Source: Candidatus Bathyarchaeum sp.
GTDB lineage: Archaea > Thermoproteota > Bathyarchaeia > Bathyarchaeales > Bathyarchaeaceae
NCBI GenBank assembly: GCA_003096255.1
Contig: PIXS01000013.1
Location: 1 to 5,950 of the forward strand
Direction: 5' to 3'
DNA: 5,950 nt
In this document: piece by piece, positions 1-4,771 of the stretch
Layout: every line of letters begins with the position of its first letter
Position numbering within the stretch: position 1 is the stretch's first letter
Position numbers and translations under genes: made by a program
Notes under the pieces: generated by a model
What the model saw: only the letters and a program-made list of their open reading frames with translations
Told to the model about the DNA's origin: nothing
Database searches by the model: none

Positions 1-1
1 C

Positions 2-856
2 GGATACAAAGAAATCACGCTGGTAGACGACCTAGGCAACGTGGTCGTATTAACTGAGCCTCCAGAGAGAATTGTCTCCTTGGCACCAAGCAATACCGAA
101 ATACTGTTTGCTGTTGGAGCAGGCGACAAAGTTGTAGGCGTAACAAACGTCTGTGACTACCCATACAATTTCACAGCTTGGATAGAAGCTGGCAACATGA
201 GCAGCATTGGACCCTATTGGCAACCCGCAGTAGAACCCATCATGACTCTTGACCCAGACCTTGTTTTTGCCTCAACTGCAAGCGAAGAAGCTGCTGAAAC
301 TCTCAAAAACCTTGGATACAATGTATTGATAGTAGAACCAAAAACCATCAACGGCGTTCTTGAAAGCATTCTTTTGGTAGGCAGGGCAACTGGCAATCAC
401 GTTGAAGCTGGCGAATTCGTGAATCAAATCAGAGACAGAATCGACGCCGTAATCAACACTGTGGCGGATGCAAGTTCCACTCCAAAAGTGTACTATGAAG
501 TTTGGGGACCCGACATCCAAAGTGCAGGTCCAGGAACATTCATTGATGAATTGATAACTTTGGCTGGTGGCGAAAACATCTTCCATGATGCGGGCACTTC
601 ATTTCCAATGGTAAGCTCAGAAACTGTCATCATGAAGAACCCTGACGTAATCATCTTCCCTCATATGTATATGGGCACTGTATCTTGGGGAACCTACGCT
701 GACATAGCCAGTAGACCTGGATGGGACTCCATCACCGCTATTCAGAACGACAACTTTCACATAATCGACGCAAGCATAATCTCTCGGTCAGGTCCAAGAC
801 TCGTTGACGCACTAGAAACCATAGCAGAAATGATTAATCCCGAACTCTTTGGGTAA
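2..856 (+). CDS. BtuF-type ABC transporter substrate-binding protein, 5'-truncated by window edge
   Basis: This is the extracytoplasmic binding protein of a class II ABC importer; it captures a corrinoid or iron chelate and delivers it to the permease downstream. The frame is open to the window edge, and the residues before the first in-window GTG (position 41) read as normal family sequence (ITLVDDLGNVV). That GTG is therefore internal, and the signal peptide and true start lie upstream. 284 residues are visible. Family landmarks are RIVSLAPSNTE, then VVGVTNVCDYP, LDPDLVFA, LAGGENIF, VSSETVIMKNPDVII and the C-terminal SRSGPRLVDALETI. These match E. coli BtuF segment by segment (SPANTE, SDYP, LKPDLV, CGGENIF, VSREQVL, ASPRI). 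The two glutamates that dock BtuF onto BtuC (E72 and E202 in E. coli) appear conserved at codons 233-235 and 620-622. Siderophore, haem and B12 binders share this fold, so B12 is the best guess for substrate and is not proven. Confidence 0.93.
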   Translation, partial: GYKEITLVDDLGNVVVLTEPPERIVSLAPSNTEILFAVGAGDKVVGVTNVCDYPYNFTAWIEAGNMSSIGPYWQPAVEPIMTLDPDLVFASTASEEAAETLKNLGYNVLIVEPKTINGVLESILLVGRATGNHVEAGEFVNQIRDRIDAVINTVADASSTPKVYYEVWGPDIQSAGPGTFIDELITLAGGENIFHDAGTSFPMVSSETVIMKNPDVIIFPHMYMGTVSWGTYADIASRPGWDSITAIQNDNFHIIDASIISRSGPRLVDALETIAEMINPELFG

Positions 857-873
857 CCCTAAAATATTCCCCC

Positions 874-906
874 TTTTTTATAACCTAAACCACTCGTGGG
901 AAATCA
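874..906 (+). promoter_or_regulatory. T-tract and candidate TATA box before the permease gene, possibly leaderless
   Basis: The 50-bp gap after the binding-protein stop contains a T6 run (874-879) that continues into TTTATAA (877-883). The run could terminate the upstream transcript. The T/A-rich octamer is a good archaeal TATA box; 26-27 nt downstream of its centre is about position 906-907, the A of the permease ATG. No convincing Shine-Dalgarno sequence precedes that ATG (only GTGGG at 896-900). Together these suggest a leaderless or nearly leaderless mRNA. Read-through from the binding-protein gene is equally possible. Confidence 0.4.
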
Positions 907-1983
907 ATGGAAATTGACGCTGGAGAATCACATTTAAAGCGTGTCTCCCACTGGAAGTCATATTTCATTATACTAACAGTCGTGTTAGTGTTTGTTTTCA
1001 TTTTATCCCTCAACATAGGTTACGGTTACATCCCCTTCGATAAAATCCTAACAATACTCACAAAAAACATTCCAATCATAGGTGACCTGATTGAAACTTC
1101 AGGTATTCCAGATTTTGCACGCGACCAATCTATAATTCTTCACGTTAGGATGCCTAGGGTTTTTGCCGGAGCTTTGGTGGGTGTTGCTCTATCTGTTGCT
1201 GGTGTGGCATATCAAGGAATCTTCAGAAACCCCATGGCTGACCCATACACTGTCGGTGCTATGGGTGGCGCATCTTTCGGGGCAGCAGTAGCAATAGTAC
1301 TAGGCATAGGTGTCGAATTGTTAGGATTAAATACGGTGCCCATATTCGCCTTCATCGGTGCTCTAGGGACTGTTTTCCTAGTTTATGCAATTTCTCGAGA
1401 AGGAGCAAGAGTTCCCGTCACAACCTTAATACTTTCAGGATTAACCGTAACCATTTTCTTTAATGCATTAGTTACTTATTTGAAAGTTATCGCAGGCGAC
1501 TTACTTCATGCATTGGAGTACTGGATTATGGGCAGTTTTAGGTACTCCGCATGGTATGAGGTAATAACTATTTTTCCCATAATCATTTTTTGCACAGCGG
1601 TCATCTATCTCTATGCACGTGACCTGAATATTCTTGTTTTAGGTGAAGAGCAATCCCAGCATTTAGGTGTCGAGTTAGAGAAGGTGAAAAAGATTTTGTT
1701 GGTTTGTGGAGCCTTCATGACTGCTGCGGCTGTTTCTATTAGCGGTTTGATTGGTTTTGTTGGTTTAATAATTCCACATTTAACAAGAATCATTGTGGGG
1801 CCAGATCATCGTATTCTTCTTCCTACTTCAGCTATTGTGGGCGCTTCCTTTATGATGCTCTGTGATTCCTTGGCAAGGGTGATAATGGGCTCTGCAGAGT
1901 TGCCTGTGGGTGTCATAACCGCAGTTGCAGGCGGTCCGTTTTTCATATATCTCCTCCGCCGTAAAAGAAGAAGGTACACGTAA
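907..1983 (+). CDS. BtuC/FecCD-type ABC transporter permease
   Basis: This is the membrane subunit of the importer; two copies form the translocation path for a corrinoid or ferric chelate. The 358 residues are slightly longer than typical family members because of about 80 residues before the conserved core. The first membrane segment spans roughly residues 19-38, and the remaining hydrophobic segments fit the family's ten-helix fold. Landmarks are RMPR (81-84), GVAYQGIFRNPMADPYTVG (99-117), the ISGLIGFVGLIIPHLTR block ending at residue 294, DHRILLP (300-306) and a C-terminal AELPVGVITAVAGGPFF stretch. R81, R84 and R294 align with E. coli BtuC R56, R59 and R295, which salt-bridge to the BtuF docking glutamates; those glutamates are also present in the upstream protein. 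The tail is very basic (RRKRRR). ATG 907 is the first start consistent with the leading hydrophobic segment. The gene is followed after 12 bp by the ATPase gene. Confidence 0.95.
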   Translation: MEIDAGESHLKRVSHWKSYFIILTVVLVFVFILSLNIGYGYIPFDKILTILTKNIPIIGDLIETSGIPDFARDQSIILHVRMPRVFAGALVGVALSVAGVAYQGIFRNPMADPYTVGAMGGASFGAAVAIVLGIGVELLGLNTVPIFAFIGALGTVFLVYAISREGARVPVTTLILSGLTVTIFFNALVTYLKVIAGDLLHALEYWIMGSFRYSAWYEVITIFPIIIFCTAVIYLYARDLNILVLGEEQSQHLGVELEKVKKILLVCGAFMTAAAVSISGLIGFVGLIIPHLTRIIVGPDHRILLPTSAIVGASFMMLCDSLARVIMGSAELPVGVITAVAGGPFFIYLLRRKRRRYT

Positions 1984-1988
1984 GGTGA
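1983..1988 (+). promoter_or_regulatory. Shine-Dalgarno sequence of the ATPase gene, overlapping the permease stop
   Basis: AGGTGA begins on the last base of the permease TAA and lies 7 nt before ATG 1996. It matches the archaeal 16S rRNA 3' end (UCACCU). The overlap implies that the permease and ATPase are translated from one mRNA. Confidence 0.75.
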
Positions 1989-1995
1989 AAGAGTT

Positions 1996-3270
1996 ATGGT
2001 GAAGTTATCAATCGGCGACATTGACTGCTACTATGGTTCCACTAAGATTCTGGAGGATATCGATTTTGCAGTTAAGAGTGGCGAATTCTTGGGAATTCTG
2101 GGTCCTAACGGCTCAGGAAAAACTACATTACTAAAAAGCATCAGCAGAATACTCGAACCTAAGAAAGGAGCAATTCTCATCGACGCATCTAACATCTATG
2201 ACATGAAAACCGTGGACGTCGCAAAACAGTTAGCAGTAGTACCCCAGACAACACCCGTAACATTCGACTTCACCGCATTAGAAGTTGTTCTGATGGGACG
2301 CAATCCTCACTTGGCTCGGTTCGCCATGGAAAGCAAAGAAGACTTGGCTATCGCAAAGAACTCCATGCAATTAACCAACACTTGGCATCTTGCTAAGCGT
2401 CCTGTAACCGAACTTAGTGGCGGTGAAAGGCAACGAGTAATAATAGCTCGGGCGTTAACTCAGGAACCCAAAATTCTTTTGTTAGACGAACCGACAACCC
2501 ACTTGGACATAAGCAACCAACTGGAAATAATGGACCTCATAAAAGAGCTATGCAAAACCAAAAAGTTGTTGATTGTCGCAGTTTTCCACGACTTCAACCT
2601 AGCTGCACGATACTGTAACTCCTTCATTCTTCTGAAGGATGGAAAAATTGTTGCAGTCGGGAAATCTGATGACACTCTCACAAGCGAAAACATCAAGAAA
2701 GTTTTCAACGTAGATACCCTCGTGAAACGGCACCCCATCACAGGGACTCTCCATGTTATTCCAATTTCTAGACCATTAAATCTGAAACCAAGAAGCCTTC
2801 CTGTGCACCTGATTTGCGGATGTGGAACAGGCAGCCCCATAATGAAGCTTCTGCTGGATGAAGGCTACAATGTAACTGCCGGTGTTCTCAACCTGTTAGA
2901 CACTGACCAAGAGACTGCCCAGTTGCTTTCGGTTCCCACAGCTACTGAGGCTCCGTTCTCCCCCATAACCCAAGATGCTCATGAAGCAAACTTGAGATAC
3001 CTGAAAAAAGCCAAGGTTGTTGTGATAACTCCGACCCAGTTCGGTGACGGCAACCTACGTAACCTTGAGGCTGCAGAAACCGCCCTCGACGAAGGAATCC
3101 CCGTGGTTCTCATGGACGATGGACCCATGGAAGAGCGTGACTTCACCAAAGGCAAAGCCACAAAAGCCCTAACCAAACTCAAAGACAAAGGCGCCATAAC
3201 TGTGAAGAACAACAGTGAGCTCCTAGAGTTTCTTGATAACCTAGAAACCAAAAACAACAAAGCACATTGA
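1996..3270 (+). CDS. BtuD-type ABC transporter ATP-binding protein with an extra C-terminal domain
   Basis: This is the cytoplasmic ATPase that powers the importer. Residues 1-255 form a complete ABC nucleotide-binding domain: Walker A GPNGSGKT (36-43), Q-loop Q84, signature LSGGERQ (140-146), Walker B ILLLDEP with catalytic E165 (160-166), D-loop HLD (169-171) and switch H198 in VFHDFNLA. The VVLMGRNPH stretch (97-105) is typical of the FepC/BtuD subgroup. At 424 residues the protein is about 150-170 longer than a plain BtuD. The extension (about 268-418) starts with a hydrophobic strand followed by GCGTG (275-279), a GxGxG-like glycine pattern as in Rossmann-type folds. It continues with AGVLNLLDTDQE, EAPFSPIT, KAKVVVITPTQFGDGNLRNLEAA, and GIPVVLMDD with a later RDFTKGKA. 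I recall similar extensions on ATPases of this group in other archaea and anaerobic bacteria, but know no assigned function. All ATPase motifs are intact, so the protein should be active. Confidence 0.94.
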   Translation: MVKLSIGDIDCYYGSTKILEDIDFAVKSGEFLGILGPNGSGKTTLLKSISRILEPKKGAILIDASNIYDMKTVDVAKQLAVVPQTTPVTFDFTALEVVLMGRNPHLARFAMESKEDLAIAKNSMQLTNTWHLAKRPVTELSGGERQRVIIARALTQEPKILLLDEPTTHLDISNQLEIMDLIKELCKTKKLLIVAVFHDFNLAARYCNSFILLKDGKIVAVGKSDDTLTSENIKKVFNVDTLVKRHPITGTLHVIPISRPLNLKPRSLPVHLICGCGTGSPIMKLLLDEGYNVTAGVLNLLDTDQETAQLLSVPTATEAPFSPITQDAHEANLRYLKKAKVVVITPTQFGDGNLRNLEAAETALDEGIPVVLMDDGPMEERDFTKGKATKALTKLKDKGAITVKNNSELLEFLDNLETKNNKAH

Positions 3271-3276
3271 GTACAG

Positions 3277-3311
3277 GTCTTTTTGTGACGAAATCAAATA
3301 TGTTTTTATTT
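3277..3311 (+). promoter_or_regulatory. T-tract after the ATPase gene and TATA-like box for radical SAM gene 1
   Basis: Seven bases after the ATPase stop is a TCTTTTTG run, a plausible archaeal oligo-T terminator. It is followed by an A-rich stretch and TTTTTATT (3303-3310), a plausible TATA box. A start 25 nt from its centre would fall near 3332, leaving a leader of about 18 nt that contains the GGTGA ribosome site. The radical SAM gene may therefore be transcribed separately from the transporter. Confidence 0.35.
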
Positions 3312-3339
3312 CTTTGTTTGACTCTTGAATAGTGCTTGT

Positions 3340-3344
3340 GGTGA
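3340..3344 (+). promoter_or_regulatory. Shine-Dalgarno sequence that selects TTG 3350 as start of radical SAM gene 1
   Basis: GGTGA lies 5 nt before TTG 3350 and complements the archaeal 16S rRNA end. The upstream in-frame GTG codons (3332, 3338, 3341) lie before or over this site and have no such motif at a workable distance. Confidence 0.6.
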
Positions 3345-3349
3345 CGGTT

Positions 3350-4426
3350 TTGAGACAAAAAGGACCCCTATTCATTCTGCCATGGAGATGCACACAAGCC
3401 TGCACCAGCAGTTGTCTGCATTGCGGCTTTGCATCAACCCCTCCAGCCCCAGATGCCCTCTCTACAGAGGAAGTCATGAAGCTTGTGGACGAAATCTACG
3501 ATTTTGGAGCAACCTACCTTGGATTAGGTGGCGGAGAAACCCTTCTGCGAAAAGACCTCCCCGAAATAATCGGCTACGCAAAGAACATCGGCTTGAATGT
3601 GAGCCTAATAACCAACGGCTATTACATTGACGGCAAAATCTTTGACAGCCTAGTTAAAAATAACGTTCGCGTCTCGTTGAGCGTTGACGGAGCCGAACCA
3701 ATCAACGATGCCATCAGAGGAAAGGGCGCATACGCAAAAGCTGTTTCAGCAATGGAAAAAACTTCCAAAGCTGGGCTGCTTGACTGTCTTGTGGCAACTC
3801 TGGCAAATGTTGACGAGACCCGCAACAACGTTAACTCCGAAGATATGGAGCATGTAATCAAGTTGGCTGAAGAGTATGGTGCCCGATGGGTGGTGATTCA
3901 CGGCTTCATTCCCTTCAACCGGACAAAAGAGCATCTTGCCCGAGCTCCTTCTCCTCAGCAGTATGAAAAGATTTGGAACGAAGTCTATGATTTGCGGCTG
4001 AAATATTACGGAAAACCTGAAGTCAACGTTTACTGTCCCTTCTTCGCTCGTATAGCAAAAGAACGGAACATGCCAGACTTCAATCGATGGTACAGCAGCT
4101 TTTTCCTTGGCAAATGCACCCTCGCAGGCAAATACATGAGCGTAATCGAAAACGGCGACGCCATCCCCTGCAGCTTCAATGACCGCATCCGACTGGGAAA
4201 TATCCAGAAAAAGCCACTGAAGCAAATCTGGGATGAACTGCAGAATTCCGAACTAACCCGTAAACTCCGCGACCGCAGGAATTTGAAGGGTAAGTGTGGT
4301 GTTTGTGAGTATCGGGAGATTTGTGGTGGCTGCCGAACCCGCGCAGAAATCTACACAGGAGACATATTCGCTTCTGACCCAGCATGCGCTTACGTACCTA
4401 AACTCTTGCGCAAAAAATCTCAGTAA
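3350..4426 (+). CDS. Radical SAM/SPASM domain protein 1 (AhbD/NirJ/MftC-like)
   Basis: This is a radical S-adenosylmethionine enzyme: one [4Fe-4S] cluster cleaves SAM, and a C-terminal SPASM domain binds auxiliary Fe-S clusters. The radical SAM triad CX3CX2C is C18, C22 and C25, with a further cysteine at C14. The SAM-contacting GGE motif (61-63) is followed by T64 where proline is usual. VSLITNGYYI and LSVDG follow in family order. SPASM cysteines are C256 and C274 (in NGDAIPC), then C316, C319, C325, C328 and C346. The ending LKGKCGVCEYREICGGCR, with GD and DPAC further on, is shared by the haem-pathway AhbD/NirJ enzymes and by peptide maturases such as MftC. Substrate cannot be chosen from sequence: tetrapyrrole or peptide modification both fit. 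I chose TTG 3350, giving 358 residues; a GTG at 3332 would add six. With TTG the protein aligns without gaps from residue 1 to the tandem paralogue through the GGE motif. Stop TAA 4424-4426. Confidence 0.9.
   Translation: MRQKGPLFILPWRCTQACTSSCLHCGFASTPPAPDALSTEEVMKLVDEIYDFGATYLGLGGGETLLRKDLPEIIGYAKNIGLNVSLITNGYYIDGKIFDSLVKNNVRVSLSVDGAEPINDAIRGKGAYAKAVSAMEKTSKAGLLDCLVATLANVDETRNNVNSEDMEHVIKLAEEYGARWVVIHGFIPFNRTKEHLARAPSPQQYEKIWNEVYDLRLKYYGKPEVNVYCPFFARIAKERNMPDFNRWYSSFFLGKCTLAGKYMSVIENGDAIPCSFNDRIRLGNIQKKPLKQIWDELQNSELTRKLRDRRNLKGKCGVCEYREICGGCRTRAEIYTGDIFASDPACAYVPKLLRKKSQ
4265..4341 (+). repeat. 77-bp exact direct repeat, copy 1, within radical SAM gene 1
   Basis: It is identical base for base to 5666-5742, 1401 bp downstream and in the same codon frame. 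It encodes LRDRRNLKGKCGVCEYREICGGCRT and so covers four SPASM cysteines. Both flanks differ at many synonymous and non-synonymous positions. One mismatch (4342 against 5743) separates a further 8 identical bases. Confidence 0.97.
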
Positions 4427-4457
4427 CTTTCTCCATTTTTGGCGAAATTTTGCTGTT
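4427..4457 (+). terminator. T-rich tract after radical SAM gene 1
   Basis: The sequence after the stop carries short T runs (CTTTCTCC, T5 at 4436-4440, then AAATTTTG). This is the kind of oligo-T signal that terminates archaeal transcription. No strong hairpin precedes it. Confidence 0.3.
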
Positions 4458-4500
4458 CAACCCTTAGTCAAGAAAATTTGACTAAACTATCCGAGGGTTG
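4458..4500. repeat. 43-bp bulged palindrome (operator or 3'-UTR hairpin candidate)
   Basis: The outer arms CAACCCT (4458-4464) and AGGGTTG (4494-4500) are perfectly complementary. Inside, TAGTCAA (4465-4471) pairs perfectly with TTGACTA (4478-4484) across GAAAAT, with nine unpaired bases (4485-4493) on one side. GTCAAGAAA occurs at 4467-4475 and again at 4501-4509. No T-run follows, so a terminator is unlikely. It sits just upstream of the TATA box of the next unit, where an operator for a dimeric regulator would be expected. Confidence 0.5.
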
Positions 4501-4520
4501 GTCAAGAAACCTTTACAAAA

Positions 4521-4536
4521 ATCCTTTTATTAAAAA
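4521..4536 (+). promoter_or_regulatory. TATA box with upstream A-rich BRE-like bases, before the structured leader
   Basis: TTTTATTAA (4525-4533) follows CAAAAATCC and is the best archaeal TATA box in the gap. Transcription starting 25 nt from its centre would begin near 4554, within one base of the outer stem of the predicted RNA structure. That agreement supports both the promoter and the RNA. Confidence 0.5.
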
Positions 4537-4552
4537 CTCAACCCGTAAACAA

Positions 4553-4713
4553 TTGTTGGAGCCTCCAACATAATTAACCGAACCCTGTTATGTTGGCGAA
4601 TCCTCTCCAGAATCAATTCCCAACCGCGGAACTTAAGCTCAATATTGCTCCCGCGCTGGCGCACAAATGTAGCAGCTGGCTAGCTATTGGTTAACCCACC
4701 GGGGCTCCAACAA
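4553..4713 (+). ncRNA. Candidate structured leader RNA or ncRNA with alternative pairings
   Basis: A perfect 11-bp stem, TTGTTGGAGCC (4553-4563) with GGCTCCAACAA (4703-4713), closes a 161-nt region. Immediately inside is a perfect 9-bp hairpin, CCAACATAA (4565-4573) with TTATGTTGG (4588-4596), with a 14-nt loop. Loop bases TTAACC (4574-4579) complement GGTTAA (4689-4694), a possible pseudoknot. Further short stems are CGCGG/CCGCG (4625-4629/4651-4655) and TAGC/GCTA (4670-4673/4679-4682). The first strand can instead pair locally (TGTTGGA/TCCAACA, 4554-4560/4564-4570), which would free TGTTGG (4591-4596) to pair with CCAACA (4707-4712). Such mutually exclusive pairings are typical of regulatory leaders. 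It lies 5' of radical SAM gene 2 and may control it. I recognise no known RNA family; the fold is a hand prediction. Confidence 0.5.
4590..4694 (+). CDS. Possible 34-residue peptide ORF between the radical SAM genes (doubtful)
   Basis: An ATG at 4590 opens 34 codons ending in TAA (4692-4694). The peptide has a mildly polar first half (MLANPLQNQFPTAELK) and ends in HKCSSWLAIG, with one cysteine. Short peptides beside SPASM radical SAM enzymes can be their substrates, which is the reason to list it. Against it, there is no ribosome-binding site, GCG codons are unusually frequent compared with the neighbouring genes, an open stretch of this size arises readily by chance, and it lies entirely inside the predicted RNA structure. 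The RNA reading is preferred. Confidence 0.15.
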   Translation: MLANPLQNQFPTAELKLNIAPALAHKCSSWLAIG

Positions 4714-4718
4714 CAAAA

Positions 4719-4748
4719 AATCCCCCATCCGATTGTGCCTGAGGGATT
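4719..4748 (+). promoter_or_regulatory. Small hairpin just upstream of the ribosome-binding site of radical SAM gene 2
   Basis: AATCCC (4719-4724) is complementary to GGGATT (4743-4748) across an 18-nt loop, ending 8 nt before the GGAG ribosome site at 4756-4759. It could be the expression-platform part of the preceding leader RNA. A 6-bp stem with this loop is weak on its own. Confidence 0.3.
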
Positions 4749-4755
4749 GAGCAAA

Positions 4756-4760
4756 GGAGA
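4756..4760 (+). promoter_or_regulatory. Ribosome-binding site of radical SAM gene 2
   Basis: GGAGA lies 11 nt before GTG 4772, within a purine-rich stretch. An in-frame TGA at 4748-4750 and the absence of any other in-frame start make GTG 4772 the only upstream choice. Confidence 0.6.
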
Positions 4761-4771
4761 GTGGAAAGAAA

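Noticed and set aside
41..43. GTG as the start of the substrate-binding protein
   Set aside because: The frame stays open to the window edge and the residues before it fit the family's N-terminal strand. A start here would also lack a signal peptide.
3325..3630. Plus-strand 101-codon frame overlapping the start of radical SAM gene 1
   Set aside because: It is an out-of-frame shadow of the gene that carries the CX3CX2C motif and has no family features of its own.
4619..4640. Resemblance to the 5S rRNA loop C/helix III signature (CCCAACC...GGAACTTAAGC against CCCAUCCCGAAC...GGAAGUUAAGC)
   Set aside because: The near-invariant CCGAAC is missing, the usual G after GGAA is C, the enclosed length (161 nt) is too long, the segment after the outer stem forms its own hairpin instead of 5S helix II, and no loop E pattern is visible.
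4553..4713. Small transposable element with terminal inverted repeats
   Set aside because: The 11-bp inverted arms have no target-site duplication next to them (flanks AA and CA) and a promoter abuts the left arm. A folded RNA explains the internal pairings better, though other genomic copies were not searched.
4553..4750. Cobalamin riboswitch, suggested by the B12-type transporter nearby
   Set aside because: No B12-box (GCCACTG-like) sequence or other conserved cobalamin-riboswitch core elements can be seen, and the transporter genes lie upstream of this leader, not downstream.
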